Positions 25,244 through 32,450 of a stretch of 64,000 bases of DNA are shown here, in pieces. Location: NCBI RefSeq assembly GCF_029360765.1, contig NZ_JARKNA010000016.1:62001-126000 (forward strand). Reading direction: 5' to 3'. The notes under the pieces are model-generated. The model was not told the DNA's origin, made no database searches, and was given only the letters and a program-made list of their open reading frames with translations. The position numbers and the translations under genes are program-made. The stretch's first letter is position 1, and the number at the start of each line of letters is the position of its first letter. Source of the DNA: Terrimonas pollutisoli (GTDB lineage: Bacteria; Bacteroidota; Bacteroidia; Chitinophagales; Chitinophagaceae).

Positions 25244-26224
25244 TCAAGCTGTTTTCAGGTGCAAACGCTGTTTTTCTTTCCACTCAACAAAGCGGTGAAT
25301 CCCTTCCTCAAACATAACAGCGGGCTGATAGTTTAAAAGACCGGCTGCTTTTGAAATATCAGCAAAAGTTTGCGGCACATCACCTGGCTGCTCAGGCTGC
25401 CAGTTTATGATCGCTTTTGTCTCCATACTTTCTTCTAATACCTGTACCAGCCGCAGTAAGGATATTTGCCTGCTATCACCAAGATTAAAAATTGTCGAAT
25501 CGTTACCTGTATAATTTAAAGCACCGATGATTCCGTCCACAATGTCACTGACAAACGTATAGTCGCGGAGAGTGCTGCCATCGCCAAATAAATTAATGGG
25601 TCGATTGTCCCGGATCTGGTCATAAAATCGGTGAATCGCCAGGTCGGGTCTTTGTCTTGGCCCGTATACGGTAAACAGGCGGAGAGCGATAAATTGTAAG
25701 GGGTACAGCTGCGAATAAACCATTCCTATTTCTTCGCCTGCAAGTTTGGTGGCGCCATAGGGACTGATGGGCTGCTGAAGCAGGTCTGCTTCCTTCCACG
25801 GCACATTGGGGTTTCGGCCATACACACTGCTGGATGAGGCAAATACAAAGCGGGGAATATTGGCTTGCCGGGCAAACTCCAGTAAATGCAGGGTACCCGT
25901 TACGTTGGTGCTATAATAAGAAGCTGCATGTTGGATACTGGGCCGGACACCTGCCTTAGCAGCCATGTGAATGATGGCGTCGAAAGAAACTGAGTCAAAT
26001 GTTTTAAGCAGCTCTTCGGGAGTGGTGAGTGCAAGATCGAACTGATATAGGTGAAATAAGGGATGCGCTTTTGCGCTTTGCAGGTTTTGTTCTTTTACGG
26101 AGTAAGCATAAAACGGGTCAAAATTATCAATACAATAAATCTCGTAATCACCTTTTGCCAATAATGTTTCAACCAGGTGACTGCCAATAAACCCTGCTCC
26201 GCCAGTAACAAGAATGTGCTTCAT
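25244..26224 (-). CDS. NAD-dependent epimerase (UDP-glucuronate/GlcNAc 4-epimerase type)
   Basis: This 326-residue extended SDR has the NAD motif VTGGAGFIGSHL, the catalytic YGATK with the upstream Ser cluster FASSSSVYG, and RLFTVYGPRQRPDLAI, which is typical of UDP-uronate 4-epimerases. It would make the nucleotide sugar used by the glycosyltransferases of the operon. It is the first gene, with a CAAAGGTA promoter box 47 nt upstream. Exact substrate assignment among UDP-GlcA, UDP-GlcNAc or related sugars is not possible from sequence alone. Confidence 0.88.
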   Translation of the reverse strand: MKHILVTGGAGFIGSHLVETLLAKGDYEIYCIDNFDPFYAYSVKEQNLQSAKAHPLFHLYQFDLALTTPEELLKTFDSVSFDAIIHMAAKAGVRPSIQHAASYYSTNVTGTLHLLEFARQANIPRFVFASSSSVYGRNPNVPWKEADLLQQPISPYGATKLAGEEIGMVYSQLYPLQFIALRLFTVYGPRQRPDLAIHRFYDQIRDNRPINLFGDGSTLRDYTFVSDIVDGIIGALNYTGNDSTIFNLGDSRQISLLRLVQVLEESMETKAIINWQPEQPGDVPQTFADISKAAGLLNYQPAVMFEEGIHRFVEWKEKQRLHLKTA

Positions 26225-26271
26225 TACACCAGACTTTTTTTAGGATAACAGAATAAAACTGTAATAATTAT

Positions 26272-26279
26272 CAAAGGTA
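26272..26279 (-). promoter_or_regulatory. -7 box of the polyprenyl-sugar operon
   Basis: Minus-strand TACCTTTG matches TAnnTTTG, 47 nt upstream of the epimerase ATG. Confidence 0.5.
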
Positions 26280-26566
26280 CAATTTCCGGTTTCCATACTC
26301 CATCATTACTTGCGTTAACCACCGGTTAACTATCAAAAAGAATTATGAGCTGGATTTTGAGCTATAACATTTTTAGATTTATAAAGTTTAAAGAAGAACA
26401 TATGATAATGCTATGAAGTAATGAGAATTTTTCAAAAGCTGAAATTGATGAAAAATCTCTGTGAATCGCTACTTGCCCAATGACATTCTATCGGATCAAT
26501 TTTCAAAAAGCCATAATCCATAATCCCATGGTCAGCTATATAAGATGTAGCCGTAATAAATAAATA

Positions 26567-26602
26567 AAAAAGCACTTGTAACCGAAATTACAAATGCTTT
26601 TA
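26567..26602 (-). terminator. tRNA-type terminator, copy 3
   Basis: On the minus strand AAAGCATTTGTAA, a short loop and TTACAAGTGCTTTTTT form the same hairpin that follows the tRNA-Met gene. This is the distal copy in the tandem array. No intact GIY-YIG gene follows; only a short resemblance (TATATAGCTGACCATGG) remains. Confidence 0.7.
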
Positions 26603-26606
26603 ATTG

Positions 26607-26718
26607 TGTATCCGCCTTCGACGGACACCGTCCTGTGGATCCGCCGAAGGCGGACACGATCCTGCGACCCCCCGATCAAATCGGGATGCTCTAACCAGCC
26701 GAGCCCAGCCGGATCAAA
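26607..26718 (-). repeat. tRNA-like sequence, distal copy
   Basis: Read on the minus strand, it keeps the D-arm GCTC-GGCTGGTTA-GAGC, the variable loop GGGTC and GCAGGATCGTG from the adjacent tRNA-Met. The anticodon arm is replaced by the palindrome CCCGATTTGATCGGG and the 3' part by TCCGCCTTCGGCGGATCC. GATCCGGC at the 5' side can pair with GGCGGATC at the 3' side. A partly duplicated 3' block (CCGTCGAAGGCGGA) extends it. It is not expected to be a working tRNA. Confidence 0.7.
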
Positions 26719-26945
26719 TTTTCAATAAGCCTGCGGCTCTTCCATGATTTTATCTGTTGTTCTCTTTTCAAGGCCCCTTGTTTGGTGGAAAATGTTTCTG
26801 AGAAAACAATTATCCAGTCAGCTGCTCCCTGTGTAAAACCAATATGCTTCGAATTATGTCTAACCAACCTTGATCCAATGTCAGCTGTATAACCAATATA
26901 GTATTTGTCGCGGGACGATGAGTATAGAATGTAAACGTAGTACAT
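26691..26945 (-). CDS. GIY-YIG nuclease family protein ending in a tRNA-like sequence
   Basis: The 84-residue product is a minimal GIY-YIG domain (UvrC N-domain/YhbQ type). It has YYVYILYS, DKYYIGYTADIGSRLVRHN with the catalytic Tyr and Arg, and the family's late Glu-containing helix in QGALKREQQIKSW. The ATG at 26945 follows directly on the T-run of a terminator. An upstream in-frame start at 27011 would place tRNA-like and terminator sequence in the protein. The last codons (LIRLGSAG, stop) lie inside the next tRNA-like copy, and the stop is the TAG of its D-loop GGTTAGAGC. All catalytic positions look intact. Likely a small selfish or homing-like nuclease. Confidence 0.85.
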   Translation of the reverse strand: MYYVYILYSSSRDKYYIGYTADIGSRLVRHNSKHIGFTQGAADWIIVFSETFSTKQGALKREQQIKSWKSRRLIENLIRLGSAG

Positions 26946-26982
26946 AAAAAAAGCACTTGTAACCGGAATTACAAATGCTTTT
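26946..26982 (-). terminator. tRNA-type terminator, copy 2
   Basis: On the minus strand AAAGCATTTGTAA-TTCCGG-TTACAAGTGCTTTTTTT lies immediately before the GIY-YIG start codon. It is the near-identical copy of the tRNA-Met terminator. Confidence 0.75.
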
Positions 26983-26989
26983 AAACTTG

Positions 26990-27072
26990 TGGATCCGCCG
27001 AAGGCGGACACGATCCTGCGACCCCCCGATCAAATCGGGATGCTCTAACCAGCCGAGCCCTGCCGGATCAAA
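26990..27072 (-). repeat. tRNA-like sequence, proximal copy
   Basis: Nearly identical to the distal copy. On the minus strand the D-arm, variable loop and GCAGGATCGTG of tRNA-Met are kept. The anticodon arm folds as a 5-bp stem with a 7-nt loop ATTTGAT, which would read TTG as anticodon. The T-arm is not pairable (GCAGG against CCGCC), so it is a tRNA mimic or relic. Confidence 0.75.
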
Positions 27073-27294
27073 TTTTCAATAAGCCTGGGGCTCTTCCATG
27101 ATTTTATCTGTTGTTCTCTTTTCAAGGCCTCTTGTTTGGTGGAAAATGTTTCTGAGAAAACAATTATCCAGTCAGTTGCTCCCTGTGTAAAACCATTATG
27201 CTTCGAATTATGTTTAACCAACCTTGATCCAATGTCAGCTGTATAACCAATATTTGTCTCGGGACGATGAGTATAGAATGTAAACGTAGTACAT
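27045..27294 (-). pseudogene. GIY-YIG nuclease gene, frameshifted copy
   Basis: This copy has the same ATG position relative to the terminator and close sequence identity to the intact copy. It has lost 5 nt in the YIG region: GACAAATATTGG here against GACAAATACTATATTGG in the intact gene. The frame from ATG 27294 therefore stops soon after. An open frame in the other phase from 27356 is a shadow that begins inside tRNA-Met. Its 3' end reads the same RQGSAG-stop into the tRNA-like copy. It is a decayed sister of the intact gene. Confidence 0.8.
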
Positions 27295-27335
27295 AAAAAA
27301 AAGCACCTGTAACCGAAATTACAAATGCTTTTAAA
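27295..27335 (-). terminator. Terminator of tRNA-Met, copy 1
   Basis: On the minus strand AAAGCATTTGTAATTTCGG, then TTACAGGTGC and a T-run, directly follow the tRNA 3' end. Confidence 0.8.
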
Positions 27336-27339
27336 CTTG

Positions 27340-27413
27340 TGGACCCTGCAGGGCACGATCCTGCGACCCCCTGATTATGAGTCAGGTGCTCTAACCAGCT
27401 GAGCTAAGGGTCC
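27340..27413 (-). tRNA. tRNA-Met (anticodon CAT)
   Basis: The 74-nt cloverleaf has acceptor GGACCCT/AGGGTCC, D-stem GCTC/GAGC, anticodon stem CCTGA/TCAGG with loop CTCATAA, and T-stem GCAGG/CCTGC. The discriminator is A and CCA is not encoded. G1-C72 argues against initiator tRNA, so it is elongator tRNA-Met or a tRNA-Ile read after lysidine modification. The T-loop is ATCGTGC rather than the usual TTCRANN. Positions 54 and 58 appear swapped (A54, T58), an oddity shared with the neighbouring tRNA-like copies. Confidence 0.9.
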
Positions 27414-27455
27414 TGGTTATTCGATCAACTTTCTTAAGAACTTTTTGATGGAGGG

Positions 27456-27463
27456 CAAAAGTA
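27456..27463 (-). promoter_or_regulatory. -7 box of tRNA-Met
   Basis: Minus-strand TACTTTTG matches TAnnTTTG, 42 nt upstream of the tRNA 5' end. Confidence 0.55.
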
Positions 27464-27514
27464 AGAAATAAAATAATTGCTTTGTTCTTAACCTTACTTT
27501 AACCGAAAGAAAAA

Positions 27515-27522
27515 TATATTTG
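27515..27522 (+). promoter_or_regulatory. -7 box of the outer-membrane protein gene
   Basis: TATATTTG ends 17 nt before the ATG at 27540. Confidence 0.55.
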
Positions 27523-27539
27523 CGACCTTAACTTGATTT

Positions 27540-28265
27540 ATGAAGAAAATCGCCCTGTTTGCATTTAGTTGTCTCCTCATCAATTCGTTATTTGCCCAAG
27601 ATTCAATCGTCACCAGGAAAAAAGAGCCTCTTAGCCTTGCAGGCCGTGCCAATGACCATTTTATGATCCAGCTGGGTTATGCCGGTTGGGCGGGTAAACC
27701 TGATTCGATCAATACCGGTGGTTTTTCAAAAAGTTTCAACGTTTATTTCATGTTCGATTTCCCCTTTAAAACCAATCCAAAATTGAGCATGGCTTTTGGC
27801 CCGGGAATTTCTTCCGATCATATCATTTTCAAAGACACTTATGTAGGCATTAAAGATGCCACCACAACAATGCAGTTCAGGGATCAGTCGGACACGAACC
27901 ATTTTAAGAAGACAAAATTAAACACAACCTACCTCGAGGCTCCGGTAGAGTTCAGGTATGTTGCCAACCCTTTTAACAGCGATAAGAGTTTCAAGTTTGC
28001 CATCGGCGCCAAGGTAGGAACTATGATCAATGCACATACCCGCAACAAGGACCTCGAAAACAAAAGTGGTAATACGCTGAACTCTTACACGATGAAAGAA
28101 ACCAGCAAACGATTTTTTAATACAACCAGGTTGGTAGGGACGGCGAGGGTAGGTGTTGGTCATTTTACATTATATGGGAGCTATCAGCTGACCACTTTGT
28201 TTAAAGAAGGGGTAGCTGCAGAAATAAGACCTTTTTCGATCGGACTTACGATCAGCGGACTATAA
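27540..28265 (+). CDS. Predicted outer-membrane beta-barrel protein
   Basis: The 241-residue product has a signal peptide (MKKIALFAFSCLLINSLFAQ). Alternating hydrophobic/polar strands typical of PorT-like or OmpX-like barrels follow (FMIQLGYAGWAG, LSMAFGPGISSD, FKFAIGAKVGTMI). It ends in SIGLTISGL. No enzymatic motif is seen. Such proteins are abundant in Bacteroidota and mostly uncharacterised. It has its own promoter box and terminator. Confidence 0.8.
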   Translation: MKKIALFAFSCLLINSLFAQDSIVTRKKEPLSLAGRANDHFMIQLGYAGWAGKPDSINTGGFSKSFNVYFMFDFPFKTNPKLSMAFGPGISSDHIIFKDTYVGIKDATTTMQFRDQSDTNHFKKTKLNTTYLEAPVEFRYVANPFNSDKSFKFAIGAKVGTMINAHTRNKDLENKSGNTLNSYTMKETSKRFFNTTRLVGTARVGVGHFTLYGSYQLTTLFKEGVAAEIRPFSIGLTISGL

Positions 28266-28290
28266 TTGTGAGCTGGCTTAAAATATATTG

Positions 28291-28330
28291 AAAGGATTTC
28301 ACGGAATAGTGAAGTCCTTTTTTATTTTTC
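28291..28330 (+). terminator. Terminator of the outer-membrane protein gene
   Basis: A 12-bp stem with one mismatch (AAAGGATTTCAC/GTGAAGTCCTTT) is followed by TTTATTTTTC. Confidence 0.8.
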
Positions 28331-28336
28331 TACCGT

Positions 28337-28344
28337 TAACTTTG
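28337..28344 (+). promoter_or_regulatory. -7 box of hflX
   Basis: TAACTTTG matches TAnnTTTG. It lies between the terminator of the upstream gene and the hflX leader hairpin. Confidence 0.6.
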
Positions 28345-28349
28345 CGCAT

Positions 28350-28377
28350 CCCTCATGTATCATGAGGGTGTTTTTTT
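28350..28377 (+). promoter_or_regulatory. Terminator-like hairpin in the hflX leader
   Basis: A perfect 8-bp stem CCCTCATG/CATGAGGG with a 3-nt loop is followed by TG and seven T, ending 3 nt before the hflX ATG. It starts 5 nt after the -7 box, so it occupies nearly the whole leader. The upstream gene already has its own terminator, so this is a candidate attenuator. Confidence 0.65.
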
Positions 28378-28380
28378 AAT

Positions 28381-29571
28381 ATGCTGGATAAGAAAAATAT
28401 AATCAGAGAAGAAGAGCCGGCGGTGCTGGTCGGCCTGGTGCAGAAAGATCAGACAGAAACACAGGTACAGGAGTACCTGGATGAGTTGTCGTTCCTGGCA
28501 GAAACGGCGGGTGCCGTTACGGTGAAGCGTTTTATTCAAAAGCTGCAGCATCCTGACAGCCGCACATTTGTAGGCAAAGGAAAATTGGAAGAAATAAAAA
28601 ATTATGTGCAGGGTAAAAATATCCGCATTGTAATATTTGATGACGAACTCAGCGGTTCTCAAATCACCAACATAGAAAAAGCACTGGACATAAAAGCTAT
28701 CGACCGCTCTGACCTGATACTTGACATTTTTGCCCGCCGGGCAAAAACAGCACAGGCGAAAGCACAGGTAGAGTTGGCGCAATATCAATATATACTTCCA
28801 AGATTAAGAGGTATGTGGAAGCACCTGGAACGCCTGGGAGGTGGTATTGGTACAAGAGGCCCTGGTGAAACCGAAATAGAAACAGACCGTCGTATAGTGA
28901 GGGACAAAATTTCGCTGTTGCGAAAACGACTTGCCGAAATAGACAAGCAGGCGTTTACGCAACGTAAGGACAGGGGGGAATTTATTCGTGTTGCACTGGT
29001 GGGCTATACCAATGTAGGAAAGTCAACTATTATGAATTTGCTGAGTAAACGGCATGTGTTTGCGGAAAACAAATTATTTGCTACACTGGATACAACTACC
29101 AGCAAAGTGGTTTTTGAGCACACACCGTTCCTGCTGAGTGACACGGTTGGATTTATCCGTAAACTTCCACACCACCTGGTAGAGAGTTTTAAAAGCACAT
29201 TGGATGAGGTGAGGGAAGCGGATATTTTATTACATGTTGTCGATATCTCTCACCCGAACTATGAGGACCAGATAGCCGTAGTAAATAAGACATTGCATGA
29301 AATGAATGCGTCCGAAAAACCTACACTGACCATTTTCAACAAAATGGATCTTTATGAAGAGAAAACCTTTGATGAATGGTTAGAAGAAAGCACCAAAAAA
29401 GAAATACTGGAGGATCTCTACGAAAGGTGGAATAATGAAACCAATGGTAACGCTGTTTTTGTATCAGCAATAGAAAGAAGAAACCTGGATAAACTTCGTG
29501 AAACGATTTTACAAAAAGTGAGAGAAATGTACCGGATCAGGTATCCTTATAAAACAGAGTTTCTTTATTAG
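28381..29571 (+). CDS. hflX: Ribosome-associated GTPase HflX
   Basis: HflX binds 50S subunits, splits stalled or hibernating ribosomes and hydrolyses GTP. The 396-residue product has the N-terminal HflX domain (FVGKGKLEEIK, DDELSGSQ), the helical linker with GPGETEIETDRR, and a G domain with GYTNVGKST, DTVGFIRKLP and NKMD. The length is normal. It is followed after 62 bp by a Rieske protein gene on the same strand. Confidence 0.95.
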   Translation: MLDKKNIIREEEPAVLVGLVQKDQTETQVQEYLDELSFLAETAGAVTVKRFIQKLQHPDSRTFVGKGKLEEIKNYVQGKNIRIVIFDDELSGSQITNIEKALDIKAIDRSDLILDIFARRAKTAQAKAQVELAQYQYILPRLRGMWKHLERLGGGIGTRGPGETEIETDRRIVRDKISLLRKRLAEIDKQAFTQRKDRGEFIRVALVGYTNVGKSTIMNLLSKRHVFAENKLFATLDTTTSKVVFEHTPFLLSDTVGFIRKLPHHLVESFKSTLDEVREADILLHVVDISHPNYEDQIAVVNKTLHEMNASEKPTLTIFNKMDLYEEKTFDEWLEESTKKEILEDLYERWNNETNGNAVFVSAIERRNLDKLRETILQKVREMYRIRYPYKTEFLY

Positions 29572-29633
29572 ATAAGTGAAGCCAGTGTGCTTTTTTTAGG
29601 AATTCGTGTAAATAGTATAATTCAAAAAACTTC

Positions 29634-29987
29634 GTGTCAAAACAATATACCTGGCATAAGATCGCTAATCATCTTAACGAACTGGATTTTGCAGATAATA
29701 ATATTGCCATGGTGGAAGTAAAAGGGAAAAAAATTTGTATTGGTAAACACCGGGACAATTTTTTTGCCTTTGCCTATAAATGTCCCCACGCCGGCGGTAT
29801 ACTGGCTGAAGGGTATATTGATGCGCTGGGCAATGTAGTGTGCCCTTTACATCGCTATAGGTATGATTTGAAAAACGGACGAAATATAAGTGGTGAAGGA
29901 TACTACTTAAAAAACTGGCCCGTGGAGTTAAAAGACGATGGCATTTTTGTGGGTATGGAATCGGGTGGATTCTTCAATTGGTTCTAG
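29634..29987 (+). CDS. Rieske 2Fe-2S ferredoxin-type protein
   Basis: The 117-residue single-domain protein starts at GTG. The cluster ligands lie in CPHAGG (Cys and His) and CPLHRYRYDL (Cys and His), the CxH...CxxH pattern of Rieske centres. There is no signal peptide or membrane segment, so it is a soluble cytoplasmic electron carrier of the NirD/dioxygenase-ferredoxin type. It likely uses hflX read-through transcription. The partner oxygenase or reductase is not visible. Confidence 0.88.
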   Translation: MSKQYTWHKIANHLNELDFADNNIAMVEVKGKKICIGKHRDNFFAFAYKCPHAGGILAEGYIDALGNVVCPLHRYRYDLKNGRNISGEGYYLKNWPVELKDDGIFVGMESGGFFNWF

Positions 29988-30067
29988 TATTCCTTTGACC
30001 AGTTTTGTCAGTTTTAAAGCTTCTTATTTGCTATACTTCTTTGCCGGTATCAGGTGAAAAAATATTT

Positions 30068-31897
30068 TTAAGCCCGTCCTGCGCGGGTTTTCCCGAGCGC
30101 CGCTTCAATCAGTTTGTGTTCGGTAATATTTTTAGAAGAAAGGCTGACAGCCTGCACCGTATTGTCGGCATTCAACACCGGGAAAAAATTAATATAAAAC
30201 CATTTTTCTCCTTCCAGGGTGTTTAGCATTACTTCCCACTCTTCTGTGTTTCCTGCCAGCGCATTTTGAAACAGGGTCTGAAAAATTTCTTTTTTTACAG
30301 GAGAAATACAGTCCAACATGTTTTCGCCGGATTCACAATCTTTGCCGGCAATGATTCGCAGGTCACGCAGAGCCGCTTTATTCAGCAGGATGATTTTGCA
30401 ATCCGTATCAAGCAGGTAAAATGCATCCTTACTACTCTCCAGCATGGCCTTGATTTTAAGATCGGATTCACGCAGTTCTTTTTGGGTATCTTTCAAAACT
30501 GTAATATCAGTGTGGGTACCCAATATTTTTATAGGCGTTCCATCCGGCATTTTATCAGTTACAATCCCGCGGTCCAGTACCCATTTTTCCCTGCCATCAC
30601 AACTGATCATCCGGTATTCTTCTGAGTGCTGGTCAATAATTCCGGATTTGTATTTCCTGATATTTTCTTCAAGTACCCACTTATCATCTTCATGTATACG
30701 GGACCACCAGAGATCTGCATAATTAGAAAATTCATGCGTTTGGAAACCCAGTAAGTCGTGCGATGTTTGTGGAAATTGAGTTCTTCCTGTCGAAAAATCA
30801 TGTTCCCAGATATTATCACCGATTTTTTCCAGGGTAGTGCGAAAACGGAATTCAGATTCCTTTATTTTTTCATCCTGTTTTCTTTTCTCTGTAATATCCT
30901 TTACCACACATTGATAACCGATCGGATTTTTTTGATCGCTGTATAAAACTACGGAGTGTTGTTCCACCCATTTTATATCACCGTCTTTGGTAAGAATGGG
31001 AAATTCTACGGTGAGATCAGCCGATTGATCTCTTACTTGCTGTAAATACACAGCCGAAATTTGCCCGATCCAAGAAGGTAATAAAAGCGTGGTGAAGCTC
31101 TGGCCTAATAATTCTTCCTGCGAAAATCCTGTCAGTTGTTGACAGCGTTCGTTGACATAGGTAAACAGGCCATTATTATCCGATGTAAACAGGGTAACCC
31201 CGGCTTCTTCTATCAGGCGACGGTATTTTGCTTCCCTGGTTTTAATTTCTTCCTCAACCAGTTTACGGCGGCGGATATCATTGTTCAGGCTAAGAAGGGA
31301 GCCGGCAATAAAAATAAACAACAATGTGGCTCCAATAATGATGGTAGCAGTTGCCCTATTGCGGGCATGGTTACTTGCCAGGATCCTTTCTTTCAACAGC
31401 TCTTCCTGGCGTTGCAGAAACTCACCGATCACCTTTTGGATAGAGAGGGTAAGTTGTTGATCGTTGCCATGATGTCCAGAATGCGTATTCGAATCAAACG
31501 TATTTACAATAGATTGTTGGGAAGCAATTTTCCCCGCAATCAATTTTTTTAATCCGGCCATTTTTTCCCGCTGGGCGGGATCGATTGCCAGTGAATAAGT
31601 TTGGTCTGCCAGCTGCGTTATCCCCGTCCAGGCGGAGCGAAGGGCCGGAAGCCAACGCTGGTCACGATCGGTCACAAACTGCCTGGTCAATAATTCAGTT
31701 TCAGCAAGTGCCGAACGAATACCTTCGGCTTGCCGGTTTATTTTATAGGTGTGATTGACGAGTTCTTCGTTTTTTTTGGTTTGCCGGTTGCTAAGCGCAA
31801 TCAGGGTGGCAAATAGGGCGATAGTCAGCAGGGCCGCTCCAAATACCAGCACTACATTGGGTTGAACCTTAGGCACGGAGGTAAGGAGCTTGGTCAT
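30068..31897 (-). CDS. Membrane sensor with three PAS domains and no kinase domain
   Basis: The 609-residue product has a transmembrane helix near residue 25, a helical extracytoplasmic region like CHASE3 (TELLTRQFVTDRDQRWLPA) and a second helix (ATATIIIGATLLFIFIAGSLL). Three PAS/PAC units follow; PAC ends are seen in VVKDITEKRKQ, GTHTDITVLKD and SSKNITEHKL. It ends right after the third PAC with no HisKA, HATPase or cyclase motif. I chose ATG 31897 over an upstream TTG. Either it signals through protein contact or it is the N-terminal part of a truncated kinase. The downstream gene is on the other strand. Confidence 0.82.
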   Translation of the reverse strand: MTKLLTSVPKVQPNVVLVFGAALLTIALFATLIALSNRQTKKNEELVNHTYKINRQAEGIRSALAETELLTRQFVTDRDQRWLPALRSAWTGITQLADQTYSLAIDPAQREKMAGLKKLIAGKIASQQSIVNTFDSNTHSGHHGNDQQLTLSIQKVIGEFLQRQEELLKERILASNHARNRATATIIIGATLLFIFIAGSLLSLNNDIRRRKLVEEEIKTREAKYRRLIEEAGVTLFTSDNNGLFTYVNERCQQLTGFSQEELLGQSFTTLLLPSWIGQISAVYLQQVRDQSADLTVEFPILTKDGDIKWVEQHSVVLYSDQKNPIGYQCVVKDITEKRKQDEKIKESEFRFRTTLEKIGDNIWEHDFSTGRTQFPQTSHDLLGFQTHEFSNYADLWWSRIHEDDKWVLEENIRKYKSGIIDQHSEEYRMISCDGREKWVLDRGIVTDKMPDGTPIKILGTHTDITVLKDTQKELRESDLKIKAMLESSKDAFYLLDTDCKIILLNKAALRDLRIIAGKDCESGENMLDCISPVKKEIFQTLFQNALAGNTEEWEVMLNTLEGEKWFYINFFPVLNADNTVQAVSLSSKNITEHKLIEAALGKTRAGRA

Positions 31898-32186
31898 ACT
31901 TTTTTGCCTGGGCAATTTAAATGGTTGTGAAATCTGGGCAAAGAGAAACTGCCAATGACAGCGCTGCAGCAGCCTGTTTGGCTAAAGTGTAAGATAGGAT
32001 TCATTGGATACCGGATGTTTAACGATAAATATCGTCTCAAATTCTGGCGGGGAGAAGGTTTGTTTAGGAAATAATTATAAAAATCAGGGGAAAATACCTG
32101 GTCAATTTCGTAATTGCCCGAAGCCCGGAATAACCAGATGTTGACAAAATTTTTCTACGGGCTTTATTTTTTTGTGTTCTAACAAA
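31898..32186. other. Intergenic region upstream of the PAS sensor and tRNA-Asn
   Basis: I see no gene here. It holds a small inverted repeat ACGATA-AA-TATCGT at 32022-32035, of unknown meaning. Confidence 0.4.
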
Positions 32187-32216
32187 TTGGCTGGAAAAAG
32201 AAAATCCCTATTTTTG
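32187..32216 (+). promoter_or_regulatory. Promoter of tRNA-Asn
   Basis: TTG (32187-32189), a 19-nt spacer and TATTTTTG (32209-32216) match the Bacteroidota consensus; the tRNA starts 19 nt later. Confidence 0.65.
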
Positions 32217-32235
32217 CACCCCCAAAGCAAATTAT

Positions 32236-32309
32236 TCCTGCTTAGCTCAGTTGGTTAGAGCATCTGACTGTTAATCAGAGGGTCGCTGGTTCAAGTCCAG
32301 CAGCAGGAG
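32236..32309 (+). tRNA. tRNA-Asn (anticodon GTT)
   Basis: The 74-nt cloverleaf has acceptor TCCTGCT/AGCAGGA with discriminator G, D-stem GCTC/GAGC, anticodon loop CTGTTAA, and T-arm GCTGG-TTCAAGT-CCAGC. CCA is not encoded. It has its own promoter and terminator. Confidence 0.95.
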
Positions 32310-32319
32310 CAGCCACACT

Positions 32320-32355
32320 AAAGGGTTTCATTAAATGGAGCCCTTTTTCTTTTTT
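32320..32355 (+). terminator. Terminator of tRNA-Asn
   Basis: AAAGGG pairs with CCCTTT across a partly paired interior and is followed by TTCTTTTTT. Confidence 0.7.
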
Positions 32356-32450
32356 GATATTCCGCACTTTGTCAATAAATAAAGCTTCAAGTGGAGGTAG
32401 AAAGAGTTTGGCGTGAGGTAGTTATTAAACTCTAATTTCTTTTCGGATCA

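Noticed and set aside
26991..27011. Longer start of the intact GIY-YIG gene at 27011
   Set aside because: It would place the terminator hairpin and the tRNA-like 3' part in the protein; the ATG at 26945 directly after the T-run is the family start.
27045..27356. 103-residue frame covering the second GIY-YIG copy as an intact gene
   Set aside because: Its N-terminal third reads tRNA-Met and terminator sequence in another phase; alignment with the intact copy shows a 5-nt deletion, so it is a frameshifted relic.
27340..27413. Integrated element with att sites at tRNA-Met
   Set aside because: No integrase, no phage or plasmid genes and no clean direct repeat of the tRNA 3' end at a distance; only the local tandem array is present.
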